This document shows positions 46,150-56,479 of a stretch of 64,000 nucleotides of DNA, piece after piece. Made by a program: the position numbers and the translations under genes. The stretch is from Roseomonas xinghualingensis (GTDB taxonomy: Bacteria > Pseudomonadota > Alphaproteobacteria > Acetobacterales > Acetobacteraceae): NCBI RefSeq assembly GCF_025791835.1, contig NZ_JAOXLP010000020.1, positions 1 through 64,000 on the forward strand. Direction: 5' to 3'. Positions within the stretch are counted from its first letter, which is position 1. Every line of letters starts with the position of its first letter. The notes beneath the pieces were generated by a model. That model ran no database searches and had not been told where the DNA came from. It was given only the letters and a program-made list of their open reading frames with translations.

Positions 46150-47272
46150 CAGCCGCCTGGGCCGCGATTCCTTCCTCGCGTCCAGGGAAACCCAGCCTTT
46201 CGGTGGTGGTGGCCTTTACCGAAATCCGGCCCTCCGGCACGCCGAGAAGTGAGGCGACGCGCGCGATCATGGCCGGAGCGTGCGGGGTGATCTTGGGCCG
46301 TTCGCAGATCAGCGTGACATCCGCATTGGCCAGAACCGCGCCCCGTGCGGCGATACGGCCGGCGGCGTGCCGCAGGAAGGCGGCGCTGTCGGCGTCCTTC
46401 CATTGCATCTGGCTGGGTGGGAAGTGGCGGCCGATATCGCCCTCGGCCAGTGCGCCATAGATGGCGTCGCAAAGGGCATGTAGCCCGACATCGGCATCGG
46501 AATGCCCGTCCAGGCCCAGTGCATGCGGCACCTGCACGCCGCAGAGGAAGAGGGGGCGGCCCTCCACCAGCCGGTGCACGTCGAATCCGGTGCCGACGCG
46601 TGGCAGCATGCGGGGCAGCATCGCGGCCTCAATCCTCTCCAGGTCACCAGGATAGGTGATCTTCACATTCTCCTCCGAACCCGGAACCAGCCGCACCGCA
46701 TGGCCGGCGGCTTCCAGCAGGGATGCATCATCGGTGGCGCCTCCGGGCGCTGCGCGGTGCAGGGACAGCAGCAGGGAGAAGCGGAAGCCCTGCGGCGTCT
46801 GCGCGCGGTGCAGCCCCTCGCGCGGGACAGTGCGAATGATGGCACCATCTTCGGCCAGCTTCAGCGTATCCGCCACCGGCTGGGCGGGGATGGCGCCCTC
46901 CGCCTCTTCAAGCGCGGCCAGCACAGCCTTTACCGTACCAGCCGGCACCGCCGGCCGGGCGGCGTCATGGACCAGAACCAGCGTAGGGGCGTGGCTCTCC
47001 AGGGCTTCCAGCCCGGCCAGCACGCTTGCCTGACGCGTGGCGCCGCCGGGAATGGCGGGCAGCACCGGCAGGCCTGCCAGGATGGAATCCACCCGCCCAC
47101 GCTCCTCATCCGCGCAAACCGGCTGTATCGCGTCCACCAGCCCGTCACGCAGCAGAGCCTCGGCGGCATGGCGCAGCACCGGGCGGCCCAGCAGGGGCAG
47201 GAACTGCTTCGGCTCTCCGCCACCCAGCCGCTCGCCGCGCCCGGCCGCCATCAGCAACGCCGCCACTCGCAT
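46127..47272 (-). CDS. ispDF: Bifunctional IspD/IspF isoprenoid enzyme
   Basis: 381 residues. The N-terminal half is MEP cytidylyltransferase IspD ([32 protein letters not shown] near 95). The C-terminal half is MEcPP synthase IspF from about 225 ([20 protein letters not shown]; the zinc ligands Asp-x-His and [20 protein letters not shown]). Both steps belong to the non-mevalonate isoprenoid pathway. The fusion is characteristic of alphaproteobacteria and epsilonproteobacteria. It diverges from dusB with 126 bases between starts, the usual alphaproteobacterial arrangement. Confidence 0.96.
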   Translation of the reverse strand: MRVAALLMAAGRGERLGGGEPKQFLPLLGRPVLRHAAEALLRDGLVDAIQPVCADEERGRVDSILAGLPVLPAIPGGATRQASVLAGLEALESHAPTLVLVHDAARPAVPAGTVKAVLAALEEAEGAIPAQPVADTLKLAEDGAIIRTVPREGLHRAQTPQGFRFSLLLSLHRAAPGGATDDASLLEAAGHAVRLVPGSEENVKITYPGDLERIEAAMLPRMLPRVGTGFDVHRLVEGRPLFLCGVQVPHALGLDGHSDADVGLHALCDAIYGALAEGDIGRHFPPSQMQWKDADSAAFLRHAAGRIAARGAVLANADVTLICERPKITPHAPAMIARVASLLGVPEGRISVKATTTERLGFPGREEGIAAQAAVSLLVPA

Positions 47273-47398
47273 CGGGATCTCCCCCTTGTCACGGCGCGGA
47301 ACCTAGCCGCAGGCGGCCTGCCCGCCCAGAGCGAGAGGGCCTGCGAGAGGAGCGATCCTGCTTGACCGCCTACCTGCCCGCTTGATAGGCATTTCCAC
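47273..47398. promoter_or_regulatory. Divergent ispDF/dusB promoter region
   Basis: It must drive both ispDF (minus) and the dusB-ntr operon (plus). A good -35-like TTGACC lies at 47362-47367, but the matching -10 around 47385 (ATAGGC) is poor. No ribosome-binding site precedes the dusB ATG. Confidence 0.3.
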
Positions 47399-48517
47399 AT
47401 GCCGACAACCTCACGCACTGGAGAGGCTGCCCATCCGGCGGGCAGTCTGCATCTGCGCCCGATCATGGTCGGTAGCGTCCGCATCGACCGGCCCGTGATC
47501 CTAGCCCCCATGTCGGGTGTGACGGATCTACCCTTCCGGCGCCTTGCCCGTGGACGGGGTACGCCCATGGTAGTCAGCGAGATGATCGCGAGCCAGGCTA
47601 TGGTCCGCGAGAACCGCCAGACACTGAAGATGGCCGAGGTGGACGGCTTCGGCGGTCCCGCCAGCGTTCAGCTCGCCGGCTGCGATCCCGAGGTGATGGC
47701 CGAGGCCGCGAAGCTCGCGGTCGATCGGGGAGCGGCGATCGTCGATATAAATTTCGGCTGCCCGGTGAAGAAGGTAGCCGTCGGCCAGCAGGCCGGCAGC
47801 GCGCTGATGCGCGACGAGATCAAGGCTGCCCGCATCTTGGAGGCCACGGTGAAGGCCGTGGACGTGCCCGTCACGCTCAAGATGCGGATGGGCTGGGACC
47901 ATTCCAACCTGAATGCCCCGAACCTGGCCCGGATCGCGGAGGCCTGCGGCATCCGCATGGTGACGGTGCATGGGCGTACCAGGCAGATGCTCTATACCGG
48001 CACGGCGGACTGGGATTTCGTGGCCGGCGTGAAGGCGGCGGTGGGCATTCCTGTCATCGTCAACGGCGATATCCTGGGTCCCGAGGACGCGGCGGAGGCC
48101 ATGCGCCGTTCGGGCGCCGATGGCGTGATGATCGGCCGTGGTGCTTATGGCCGCCCCTGGCTGCCGGGGCTGGTCGCGGAATACCTGGCCACCGGCACCA
48201 TGCCTGCGCTGCCCTCTCTTGAGGAGCAGCATGCGATGCTGCTGGAGCACTATACCGAGATGCTGTCGCATCACGGCAGCAATCCGGGGCTCCGCCTCGC
48301 CCGAAAGCACATCGCCTGGTACTCGCGCGGCCTGCCAGGCAGCGCCGAGTTCCGCGTCCGCATCAATGCTGCCGATACGGTGGAGGACGCGCTCGCCGCG
48401 ATCGAATCCTTCTACCGCCCGCTGCTGGATGCTGGGGTGGAAGGGGTGCGTGACATGTTCCGCGATGCCGGCCGTGAGGCGGCATCCGACGATCCCGCCA
48501 CCGCCATGGCCGCCTGA
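47399..48517 (+). CDS. dusB: tRNA-dihydrouridine synthase DusB (NifR3)
   Basis: 372 residues. FMN-binding start PMSGVTDLPFRRLARGRG, catalytic Cys about 121 in DINFGCPVKKV, VTVHGRTRQMLYTGTADWDF near residue 195 and the phosphate-binding NGDILGPEDAAEAMRRSGAD. It reduces uridine to dihydrouridine in the tRNA D-loop. It is the first gene of the classic nifR3-ntrB-ntrC operon, ending eight bases before ntrB. No ribosome-binding site is seen before ATG 47399; an internal ATG at about 47465 lies just before the conserved domain. Confidence 0.95.
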   Translation: MPTTSRTGEAAHPAGSLHLRPIMVGSVRIDRPVILAPMSGVTDLPFRRLARGRGTPMVVSEMIASQAMVRENRQTLKMAEVDGFGGPASVQLAGCDPEVMAEAAKLAVDRGAAIVDINFGCPVKKVAVGQQAGSALMRDEIKAARILEATVKAVDVPVTLKMRMGWDHSNLNAPNLARIAEACGIRMVTVHGRTRQMLYTGTADWDFVAGVKAAVGIPVIVNGDILGPEDAAEAMRRSGADGVMIGRGAYGRPWLPGLVAEYLATGTMPALPSLEEQHAMLLEHYTEMLSHHGSNPGLRLARKHIAWYSRGLPGSAEFRVRINAADTVEDALAAIESFYRPLLDAGVEGVRDMFRDAGREAASDDPATAMAA

Positions 48518-48525
48518 GGGGCATC

Positions 48526-49662
48526 ATGCACAAGAGCAGCGGCGCCCAGGACCTGGACCTGCCGGACAGCACCCAGCTCCTTTCGGCCCTGCCGGTGCCG
48601 GTGGTGCTACTCGATGCGAAGGAGCGGTTCCGCTTTGCCAACCCCGCCGCCGAACTCTTCCTCGGCATTTCCTCCGCCAGCCTGGCGCAGCTGCATCTCA
48701 CAGACCTCCTTCCGGAGGATTCACGCCTGCCAGCGCTGGTGCGCCATGTCCGGATGGCCGATGCGCCCATCTCCGACTACGACCTGACGCTGCGTTCCCC
48801 ACGGCTGCACCGCGACGGCGTCGCCGCTCACGGCGCGCCCATGCCAGAAATGCCCGGCGCCGTGATCCTGACGCTTCAGGATGGCTCCACCGCCCAGAAG
48901 CTGGACCGCCAGCTGAATTTCCGCGGTGCCGCGCGGGGGGCCAGCGCGATGGCAGCCATGCTCGCTCATGAGGTGAAGAACCCGCTCTCCGGCATTCGCG
49001 GCGCGGCGCAGCTTCTGGAGCAGGCCGCGGTGGAGAGCGACCGGGAGCTCTGCGTTCTGATCCAGGATGAGGTGGACCGCATTCGGGACCTCGTGGAACG
49101 CATGGACATGTTCTCCGAGCGCCCCGTCGAGCGCGAGGCCGTGAACATCCATGAGGTGCTGGACCATGTACGGCGCATCGCCATCACCGGCTTCGCCGCC
49201 CATCTGCGGATCCTGCAGGATTACGACCCCTCGCTGCCGCCGGTCTGGGGCAATCGCGACCAACTCATCCAGATCCTGCTGAACCTGGTGAAGAACGCCG
49301 TCGAGGCGGTCGATCCGCGCGATGGCGAGATCGTGCTCACCACCGCCTATCGCCATGGCGTCCGGCTGGCGATCCCCGGCTCGAAGGAGCGCGTGCACCT
49401 GCCGCTGGAGGTGGCAGTGCGCGACAATGGCCCGGGGATCGACGAGGAAGTTCGCGCCAACCTGTTCGAACCCTTCATCACCACCAAGCGGGGAGGGCAG
49501 GGGCTCGGCCTCGCGCTGGTGGCGAAGCTTGTGGCCGATCACGGTGCGCTGATCGAATGTGACAGCCGTCCCGGCCGCACCGTCTTCCGCCTCTCCCTTG
49601 CCAAGCCGCCCGCGCGGGTGGCGCAGCCGTTGCCGCGCGCACGGATGCGCCAGTCGGCCTGA
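48526..49662 (+). CDS. ntrB: Nitrogen regulation sensor kinase NtrB
   Basis: 378 residues, no membrane segment. A PAS domain (about 15-125; [20 protein letters not shown]) precedes the dimerisation/phosphoacceptor helix with His 148 in [20 protein letters not shown], and the ATPase domain follows ([30 protein letters not shown]). NtrB phosphorylates NtrC under nitrogen limitation and is a phosphatase when bound by PII. It sits between dusB and ntrC, 25 bases before the latter. Confidence 0.95.
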   Translation: MHKSSGAQDLDLPDSTQLLSALPVPVVLLDAKERFRFANPAAELFLGISSASLAQLHLTDLLPEDSRLPALVRHVRMADAPISDYDLTLRSPRLHRDGVAAHGAPMPEMPGAVILTLQDGSTAQKLDRQLNFRGAARGASAMAAMLAHEVKNPLSGIRGAAQLLEQAAVESDRELCVLIQDEVDRIRDLVERMDMFSERPVEREAVNIHEVLDHVRRIAITGFAAHLRILQDYDPSLPPVWGNRDQLIQILLNLVKNAVEAVDPRDGEIVLTTAYRHGVRLAIPGSKERVHLPLEVAVRDNGPGIDEEVRANLFEPFITTKRGGQGLGLALVAKLVADHGALIECDSRPGRTVFRLSLAKPPARVAQPLPRARMRQSA

Positions 49663-49687
49663 ACCGCCCCTTCCTCCAAGAAGAAGA

Positions 49688-51133
49688 ATGACCGAACGCA
49701 CCATCCTCATCGCGGATGACGACCGCGCCATCCGCACCGTCCTGGCCCAGGCGCTTGGCCGGGTGGGGTATAATGTGCGCGCCACCTCCTCCGCGGCCAC
49801 GCTCTGGCGCTGGGTGGAGGATGGCGAGGGTGATCTGGTGATCACCGATGTGGTGATGCCGGATGAGAACGGGCTCGACCTCGTCCCCCGCATCCGCCGC
49901 GTGCGGCCGGAGCTGCGGGTGGTAGTGATGAGCGCGCAATCCACCTTCGCGACCGCCTTGAAGGCCGCCCAGCGAGGGGCCTTCGACTATCTGCCCAAGC
50001 CCTTCGACCTGAAAGACCTGCTCTCCCTCGTCCAGCGCGCCCTGGCCGCACCGGCCGTTGCGCCGGATGAGGCGGGAGAGGAGGCTGAGGAGGAGCGTCT
50101 GCCGCTGGTCGGCCGCTCCGCCGCCATGCAGGAGATCTACCGGACCGTCGCGCGACTCACGACGACGGACCTGACCGTGATGATCACGGGCGAGAGCGGC
50201 ACCGGAAAGGAGCTGGTCGCCCGCGCCCTGCACGATTATTCCCGCCGCCGCAGCGGCAATTTCGTCGCCGTGAACATGGCCGCCATTCCGCGCGACCTGA
50301 TCGAGGCAGAGCTGTTCGGTCATGAGCGTGGTGCCTTCACCGGCGCCATGGCGCGTGGCGTGGGCCGCTTCGAGCAGGCAGCCGGCGGCACGCTCTTCCT
50401 GGACGAGATCGGCGACATGCCGCCCGAGGCCCAGACCCGCCTGCTGCGCGTGCTGCAGGAGGGCGAGTTCACCACGGTGGGCGGTCGCACCCCGATCAAG
50501 GCCAATGTCCGGATCGTCGCCGCCACCCACCGGGACCTGCGCCAGGCTATCCGCCAGGGCCTGTTCCGCGAGGATCTGTTCTACCGCCTGAATGTCGTCC
50601 CCATCCGCCTGCCGCCGCTGCGCGAGCGGGTGGAGGACATCCCCCTCCTGGCCCGCCACTTCCTCGAAAGGGCCAAGGCCTCGGGCCTTCCGGCGAAGTC
50701 ACTGGACAATGATGCGGTGGAGCGCCTGAAGTCCCATCCCTGGCCCGGCAATGCCCGCGAGCTGGAGAACCTGATGCGCCGCCTCGCCGCCCTCTACCCC
50801 CAGGAGGTGATCGGTGAGGATGCGGTGGCGGCGGAGCTGGCGGAGGCTGAGCCTTCCCCCGGCCTTCCCTCCGCTCCGATGGCGCCCGAGACCTTGGAGC
50901 AGGCGGTGGAACGGCATCTGGCCAATTTCATGAATGCCCATCGCGACGGGCTTCCGGTACGGGACCTCTATGAGCGCGTCCTGGCCGAGGTGGAGCGGCC
51001 GCTGCTGCGGCTGGCGCTGGCCAATACCCGCGGCAACCAGATCAAGGCAGCGGCCATGCTCGGCCTGAACCGCAACACGCTGCGGAAGAAGATCCGGGAG
51101 CTGGAGCTGCCGGTCGTCCGCGGGCTGTCGTGA
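49688..51133 (+). CDS. ntrC: Nitrogen regulator NtrC, sigma54 activator
   Basis: 481 residues. The receiver domain has acidic pocket DDD at 10-12, phospho-acceptor Asp 54 ([12 protein letters not shown]) and Lys about 105. The AAA+ domain has Walker A GESGTGKE (about 172), an intact GAFTGA sigma54 loop (about 215) and Walker [13 protein letters not shown] Fis-type helix-turn-helix ends the protein ([20 protein letters not shown]). It activates nitrogen-scavenging genes with RpoN. The start at 49688 follows CCAAGAAGAAG. Confidence 0.96.
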   Translation: MTERTILIADDDRAIRTVLAQALGRVGYNVRATSSAATLWRWVEDGEGDLVITDVVMPDENGLDLVPRIRRVRPELRVVVMSAQSTFATALKAAQRGAFDYLPKPFDLKDLLSLVQRALAAPAVAPDEAGEEAEEERLPLVGRSAAMQEIYRTVARLTTTDLTVMITGESGTGKELVARALHDYSRRRSGNFVAVNMAAIPRDLIEAELFGHERGAFTGAMARGVGRFEQAAGGTLFLDEIGDMPPEAQTRLLRVLQEGEFTTVGGRTPIKANVRIVAATHRDLRQAIRQGLFREDLFYRLNVVPIRLPPLRERVEDIPLLARHFLERAKASGLPAKSLDNDAVERLKSHPWPGNARELENLMRRLAALYPQEVIGEDAVAAELAEAEPSPGLPSAPMAPETLEQAVERHLANFMNAHRDGLPVRDLYERVLAEVERPLLRLALANTRGNQIKAAAMLGLNRNTLRKKIRELELPVVRGLS

Positions 51134-51143
51134 TCGCCGGGCC

Positions 51144-53408
51144 GTGACAAGGGATCCTCGCGCACCGCCGAAGAGCCTCGCCCGCCGGGTGGTGGATATA
51201 CTGCTCGGCCGGGTGATGACACTGGCCCTCGCCCTGGGGGCGCTGCTGGTGGGCATCGCCTCCTTTGCCGTGCTGTCGGGTGGTAGTCCCTTCGGGCCGG
51301 CCACGCCGGCGCAGACGGCCGCCCTGATCCTCGTCAATGCCGCCTTCGTGCTGCTCCTGGCCGCCAGCCTGGCCGGGCGCCTCGTCCGTGTCTGGGCGGA
51401 GCGCCGGCGGGGTAGTGCCGGTTCCCGGTTGCATGTGCGGCTGGTGATCCTGCTGGGCGGGGTGGCGGTGGTTCCCGCCCTGCTTGTGGCCGTCTTCGCC
51501 GCCGTTTTCTTCCAGCTCGGCATCCAGGCCTGGTTCAGCGACAAGGTGCGCAGCACGCTGGAGGCCAGCCTCGTTGCCTCCCGCGCCTATCTGGACGAGA
51601 ACCGGAACACCATCCGCGCCGATGCCCTGGCCATGGCGGCCGACCTGAACCGCGCGGCACCGCTGCTGCCAGACAATACCCTGGGCTTCAGCCAGGTTCT
51701 GACCAACTACACGGCCCTGCGTGGCCTGACCGAGGCGACGGTCTTCGAGCCGGTGCTCGGCCGCGTCATCGCCAGCGCCGGACTTGGCTCGGCCCTGGTG
51801 GTGGAACAGCCGCCCGCCTGGGCGATGGAGGTGGTGCGGCAGGGCGAGGTGGCCGTGCTGTCAGATGAGAGCGAGGAGGGATGGGTCCGCGGCCTCGTTG
51901 CGCTGGATATCGAGCCCGGGCTGATGCTGATGATCGGCCGGCCGCTCGATCCCTCGATCATCGAGCACATGCAGCGCACCGAACTGGCTTTCCAGGAATA
52001 CGACCAGCTCGATCGCAACCGATCGGGCCTGCAGGTCACCTTCGTGATGATCTTCGCCATCGCGACCCTGCTGGTGCTGCTGGCCGCCGTACTGATCGGG
52101 CTGGTGATGGCCAACCAGATCGCCCGGCCTATTTCGCGCCTGATCAACGCGGCTGAGCGGGTGAGGGGAGGCGACCTCTCCGTGCGGGTGGAGGAGGGGC
52201 GGGCGGATGACGAGGTCGGCAGCCTTTCCCGCGCCTTCAACCGCATGACCAACCAGCTTGCCGCCCAGCGGAGCGAGTTGCTGGAGGCTTATCGCCAACT
52301 CGATGATCGGCGCCGCTTCACCGAAAGCGTCCTGGGCGGGGTTTCGGCCGGGGTGATCGGGTTGGACGCGGAGGGGCGGATCAATCTGCCCAACCGTCCG
52401 GCGAGCGTGCTGCTCGGCCAGGACCTGGAGGCCGCCGTGGGACGGCCGCTGGCGGAGGTGGTGCCGGAGTTCCAGGCCTTCCTGACCGCCGCTGCCGCCA
52501 CTCCCGAGAAGCCTCGTACCGAGGAAATCCCGGTTCGGGGCCCCTCCGGACGCCAGACGCTGCTGGCGCGGATCAGCGCGGAGTTCGATGCCGGTGGGCT
52601 TACTGGTTATGTGCTGACCTTCGACGACATCACTGCCCTCCTCTCCGCCCAGCGCATGGCAGCCTGGGCCGATGTGGCACGGCGCATCGCGCATGAGATC
52701 AAGAACCCGCTCACCCCGATTCAGCTTTCGGCAGAGCGGCTGAAGCGCCGGTACCTCAAGCAGATCACCGATGATCCGGATACCTTCCGGGCCTGCACCG
52801 ACACCATCGTGCGGCAGGTGGGGGATATCGGGCGCATGGTGGATGAGTTCTCCGCCTTCGCCCGGATGCCCCAGCCGGTGATCCGCCCCGAGAATCCGGT
52901 TCAGCTGGTGCGGGAGGCGCTGGTGCTGCAACGCGATGCCCACCCGGCCATCACCTATGACCTGCACCTGCCTGAGAACCCGCCCTCGATCCTCTGTGAC
53001 CGCCGGCTGATCAACCAGGCCATGACGAACCTGCTGCAGAATGCCGCCGATGCCATTGCCATGCGCCCCGAAGGAGAGGCAGGCGGCCGGGTCAAGGTGG
53101 AGGTCACCTCCGCCCCGGGCAAGGTGCTCATCTCGGTGGAGGACAACGGCATCGGCCTGCCTGGTGACGGGGAGCGCGACCGCCTCACGGAACCGTATGT
53201 CACCCATAAGGCAAAGGGCACTGGCCTCGGGCTTGCCATCGTGAAGAAGATCATGGAGGACCATGGCGGCGGGCTAATGCTCGCGGACGGGGCTGACGGC
53301 GGGGCGCGGGCCACGCTCACCCTTCCCTCGGATGAGTCGGGAACTCCTGGCAGATCGGAGCAAGACGGATTGCAGGAAAGAGGAGAGATGCTGCGCCATG
53401 GCGCATGA
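51144..53408 (+). CDS. ntrY: Nitrogen/redox sensor kinase NtrY
   Basis: 754 residues from a GTG at 51144. The membrane part has about four helices (residues 20-125 and about 295-325) flanking a periplasmic loop, then HAMP (IARPISRLINAAERVRGGDL), PAS, the His-kinase helix with His 517 (RRIAHEIKNPLTPIQLSAER), and the ATPase domain (NLLQNAADAIAMR, GTGLGLAIVKKIMEDHGG). It partners NtrX. It overlaps ntrX by 11 bases and starts 10 bases after ntrC. Confidence 0.95.
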   Translation: MTRDPRAPPKSLARRVVDILLGRVMTLALALGALLVGIASFAVLSGGSPFGPATPAQTAALILVNAAFVLLLAASLAGRLVRVWAERRRGSAGSRLHVRLVILLGGVAVVPALLVAVFAAVFFQLGIQAWFSDKVRSTLEASLVASRAYLDENRNTIRADALAMAADLNRAAPLLPDNTLGFSQVLTNYTALRGLTEATVFEPVLGRVIASAGLGSALVVEQPPAWAMEVVRQGEVAVLSDESEEGWVRGLVALDIEPGLMLMIGRPLDPSIIEHMQRTELAFQEYDQLDRNRSGLQVTFVMIFAIATLLVLLAAVLIGLVMANQIARPISRLINAAERVRGGDLSVRVEEGRADDEVGSLSRAFNRMTNQLAAQRSELLEAYRQLDDRRRFTESVLGGVSAGVIGLDAEGRINLPNRPASVLLGQDLEAAVGRPLAEVVPEFQAFLTAAAATPEKPRTEEIPVRGPSGRQTLLARISAEFDAGGLTGYVLTFDDITALLSAQRMAAWADVARRIAHEIKNPLTPIQLSAERLKRRYLKQITDDPDTFRACTDTIVRQVGDIGRMVDEFSAFARMPQPVIRPENPVQLVREALVLQRDAHPAITYDLHLPENPPSILCDRRLINQAMTNLLQNAADAIAMRPEGEAGGRVKVEVTSAPGKVLISVEDNGIGLPGDGERDRLTEPYVTHKAKGTGLGLAIVKKIMEDHGGGLMLADGADGGARATLTLPSDESGTPGRSEQDGLQERGEMLRHGA

Positions 53409-54795
53409 CATCCTGATCGTCGACGACGAGCCGGACATCCGCGCCCTGATCGACGGCATCCTGGCGGATGAGGGCTACGAGGTCCGGCAGGCGGCAAACA
53501 GCGACCAGGCCCTGGCCGCCTTCCGCCAGAAGCGCCCAAGCCTCGTCGTCCTGGACATCTGGCTCCAGAACTCCCGGCTGGACGGGCTTGGCATCCTCGA
53601 GGCCCTCCATCGTGAGGAGCCGCGCGTGCCGGTGGTCATGATCTCCGGCCACGGTACAATCGAGACGGCGGTCCAGGCTATCCAGCAGGGTGCCTATGAC
53701 TTCATCGAGAAGCCCTTCAAGTCGGACCGGCTGCTGCTGATCGTCGCCCGCGCGCTGGAAGCCGCGCGTCTCAAGCGCGAGAACAGCGAGTTGAGGCTGC
53801 GCAGTGGTTCTGAGACGGAGCTGGTCGGCACCTCCTCCCTCGTCGCGGGCATACGCAACGCGATCGAGAAGGTGGCGCCCACCGGCTCACGGGTCCTCAT
53901 CACCGGTCCTGCCGGCTCCGGCAAGGAAGTGGCGGCACGGATGATCCATGCCCGCTCCCGCCGTGCCGATGAGCCCTTTGTGGCCCTGAACTGCGCCACC
54001 CTGAACCCCGCCCGCTTCGAGGAGGAGTTGTTCGGGGTGGAAGGCGGCCCCGATCCAATTGCCCTGCCCCGACGCCAGGGGGTGCTTGAGCGCGCCCATG
54101 GCGGGACCCTGCTGCTGGACGAGGTGGCGGACATGCCGCTGGAGACCCAGGGCAAGATTGTCCGCGCTCTGCAGGAACAGGGTTTCGAGCGCATCGGTGG
54201 CGCAACGCGGGTGAAGGTGGATGTACGCGTCACGGCCACTACGAACCGTGACCTCTCGGCCGAGATCGCCGCCGGCCGCTTCCGCGAGGACCTGTTCTAT
54301 CGCCTCGCCGTCGTGCCCATCCGAATGCCCTCCCTGCGGGAGCGGCGGGAGGACGTGCCGGCCCTGGCGCGCCATTTCATGGCGAAGTCGGCCGAGAATT
54401 CCGGCGTTCCCCCTCGCGAGATCAGCGAGGACGCCATGGCGGCCATGCAGGCCTATGATTGGCCGGGCAATGTCCGCCAGCTGCGGAACCTAGTGGATTG
54501 GCTGCTGATCATGGCTCCGGGCGGCCCTGCCGACCCGATCCGGCCGGAGATGCTGCCCCCGGAGGTCGGCTCCGCCGCCCCGGCCATGCTGAAGCTGGAC
54601 CGTTCCAGCGAGATCATGACGCTCCCGCTACGCGATGCGCGCGAGCTGTTCGAGCGGCAGTATCTGGAGGCGCAGCTGCTGCGCTTCGGCGGCAATATCA
54701 GCCGCACCGCCAATTTCGTCGGCATGGAACGCTCCGCCCTGCACCGGAAGCTGAAGTTCCTGGGTGTGCAGGCTGAGGACCGTGCGAACGCCTGA
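53398..54795 (+). CDS. ntrX: Response regulator NtrX without GAFTGA loop
   Basis: 465 residues. The receiver domain has Asp 9-10 and phospho-acceptor Asp 53 (VVLDIWLQNSRLDGLG). The AAA+ domain has Walker A GPAGSGKE (about 170) and Walker B TLLLDEVADMP. Where NtrC has HERGAFTGA, this protein reads GVEGGPDPIALPRRQGVLER, so the sigma54-contact loop is missing. The C-terminal Fis-type helix-turn-helix is intact (GNISRTANFVGMERSALHRK). This suggests DNA binding without RpoN activation. The stop overlaps the next start by one base. Confidence 0.94.
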   Translation: MAHDILIVDDEPDIRALIDGILADEGYEVRQAANSDQALAAFRQKRPSLVVLDIWLQNSRLDGLGILEALHREEPRVPVVMISGHGTIETAVQAIQQGAYDFIEKPFKSDRLLLIVARALEAARLKRENSELRLRSGSETELVGTSSLVAGIRNAIEKVAPTGSRVLITGPAGSGKEVAARMIHARSRRADEPFVALNCATLNPARFEEELFGVEGGPDPIALPRRQGVLERAHGGTLLLDEVADMPLETQGKIVRALQEQGFERIGGATRVKVDVRVTATTNRDLSAEIAAGRFREDLFYRLAVVPIRMPSLRERREDVPALARHFMAKSAENSGVPPREISEDAMAAMQAYDWPGNVRQLRNLVDWLLIMAPGGPADPIRPEMLPPEVGSAAPAMLKLDRSSEIMTLPLRDARELFERQYLEAQLLRFGGNISRTANFVGMERSALHRKLKFLGVQAEDRANA

Positions 54796-55670
54796 TGTCC
54801 AGAATCGCTTATGTGAACGGGCGTTACGTCGCGCAGCGCGACGCATGCGTGAACATTGAGGACCGCGGCTACCAGTTCGGTGACGGCATCTATGAGGTGG
54901 TCCATCTCTATGATGGCCGCTTCATCGACGCCGATCTGCACCTTGCGCGGCTTGAGCGCTCCGTGAAGGAGATTCGGTTGGGCATGCCCATGCCGCTGGC
55001 TTCCCTGAAGCTGGTGCTGGCTGAGGTTGCGCGCCGGAACCGCGTAAGCGAGGGGCTGCTCTACATGCAGGTGGGCCGCGGGGTGGCGCGGCGCGACCAT
55101 GCCTTCCCGAATACCCCGGTGCCTGTAAGCCTGGTGGTCACGGTGCGGCGGGTTCCGCCCTATCCCAGCAGCCTGGATGGCTGGAGCATGTCCGCCATCA
55201 CCCATCCGGACCTCCGCTGGGCCCGGCGCGACATCAAGAGCGTGAACCTGTTGCCGAACGTGCTTGCTCGCCAGGCCGCGCGGGAGGCGGGGGCAGGGGA
55301 GGCGATCCTCTTCGATCCGGCCACCAGCATGGTGACCGAGGGGGCGGCGACGAGCTTCTGGATCGTGGATGCCGAGGGAAGCATTCGTATCCCGCCGCTG
55401 GGCCCGACGATCCTGCCCGGCTGCACACGCGCCGCGATGCTGGCGGAGATGGCCGAGCATGGCATGCGTGCCGAGGAGCGGCCTTTCTCACTGGACGAGC
55501 TGGCCAAGGCGAGGGAGGCTTTCATCACCTCCGCCACCTCCTTCGTGAAGCCGGTCCTGGCAGTGGACGGCAAGCCGGTGGGCGACGGCAAGCCGGGTCC
55601 GGTGGCCCGTCGCCTCTTCGAAATCTTCGCCCGCCATGTGAAAGGCGCGCCGCGCAACGCGCTGCAGTGA
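54795..55670 (+). CDS. dat: D-amino-acid aminotransferase
   Basis: A 291-residue class IV PLP enzyme of the D-alanine aminotransferase type. Segments: NIEDRGYQFGDGIYEVVHLY near residue 20, the PLP lysine in RRDIKSVNLLPNVLARQAAR near residue 145, VTEGAATSFWIV, and GPTILPGCTRAAM. It swaps the amino group between D-amino acids and 2-oxoacids. It is coupled to ntrX by a one-base overlap (TGATG), an unusual but tight link to a nitrogen regulator. A branched-chain or aminodeoxychorismate-lyase-type relative is less likely. Confidence 0.92.
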   Translation: MSRIAYVNGRYVAQRDACVNIEDRGYQFGDGIYEVVHLYDGRFIDADLHLARLERSVKEIRLGMPMPLASLKLVLAEVARRNRVSEGLLYMQVGRGVARRDHAFPNTPVPVSLVVTVRRVPPYPSSLDGWSMSAITHPDLRWARRDIKSVNLLPNVLARQAAREAGAGEAILFDPATSMVTEGAATSFWIVDAEGSIRIPPLGPTILPGCTRAAMLAEMAEHGMRAEERPFSLDELAKAREAFITSATSFVKPVLAVDGKPVGDGKPGPVARRLFEIFARHVKGAPRNALQ

Positions 55671-55683
55671 AAGAGGCCGCCTG

Positions 55684-56346
55684 ATGCAGCGCCCGCTGGC
55701 CATCGTCTGGGACTGGGACAACACGCTGGTCGATGGCTGGCCCGCCATCCAGTCCGGCCTGAACGCCGCCTTCCGCGACGCCGGCTTGCCTGAATGGACA
55801 CTGGAGGAGGTGCGGGAGCGCGTGCGCCACTCCCTGCGCGATAGCTTCCCGCAACTTTTCGGCAGCCGCTGGGAGCATGCGCGGGACATCTTCTACGCCG
55901 CTGTCCGCGCAACCCATCTGGCCGTGTTGGAACCCATGCCTGGAGCCGGCCCGTTGATCCGCCAGGCGGCGGAACTCGCGCCGCTGGCCGTGCTGTCCAA
56001 CAAGGCAGGGTCGCTGCTGAGGGCGGAGGCCGCCCATCTTGGCTGGGTGGCGCATTTCCGGGCACTGGTCGGCGCCGGCGACTGTGTGGCGGACAAGCCC
56101 GATCCACGTCCCATGCGCTTGGCCTGCGCCGCCTGCGGCGTCCCGGCTGGCGGGGCGGTCTGGTATGTAGGTGACAATTCCCTCGACATGGATGCCGCGC
56201 GCCGTGCCGGCTGCGTGCCGGTGCTGCTGGGCGATGCGGCGCATGATGGTGGCCCGGACCGCGCCGCCGCAGCTCTGCATTTCCCGACGGCCGGGCACAT
56301 GACAGCTGCGTTATCGGCGCTTGCCAAGCGGGCCCCGGCGGAGTGA
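55684..56346 (+). CDS. HAD-superfamily hydrolase (subfamily IA phosphatase-like)
   Basis: 220 residues: motif I WDWDNTLVDG at the N-terminus (nucleophile Asp and DxD), motif II LAVLSNKAG near residue 103, motif III Lys in VADKPDPRP near residue 138, motif IV VGDNSLDMDAARRAGC. The helical cap lies between motifs I and II. Substrate unknown; phosphoglycolate-phosphatase-like proteins share this pattern. It lies 13 bases after the aminotransferase gene. Confidence 0.88.
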   Translation: MQRPLAIVWDWDNTLVDGWPAIQSGLNAAFRDAGLPEWTLEEVRERVRHSLRDSFPQLFGSRWEHARDIFYAAVRATHLAVLEPMPGAGPLIRQAAELAPLAVLSNKAGSLLRAEAAHLGWVAHFRALVGAGDCVADKPDPRPMRLACAACGVPAGGAVWYVGDNSLDMDAARRAGCVPVLLGDAAHDGGPDRAAAALHFPTAGHMTAALSALAKRAPAE

Positions 56347-56479
56347 TTTAGCAACCCCGCGGGCGAGGATGCGCGCCACGGGAACGCGGCATGTCGTAAG
56401 GACGTGTCACGCAAGAACAACCGCATCCTGACCCGCCACGGCAAAGCCGGGTGGAGAGCAAGAAGAAGGACATCAGCCA

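Noticed and set aside
51861..53264. 467-codon antisense frame over ntrY
   Set aside because: Mirror of a well-conserved sensor kinase; no domain or start signal.
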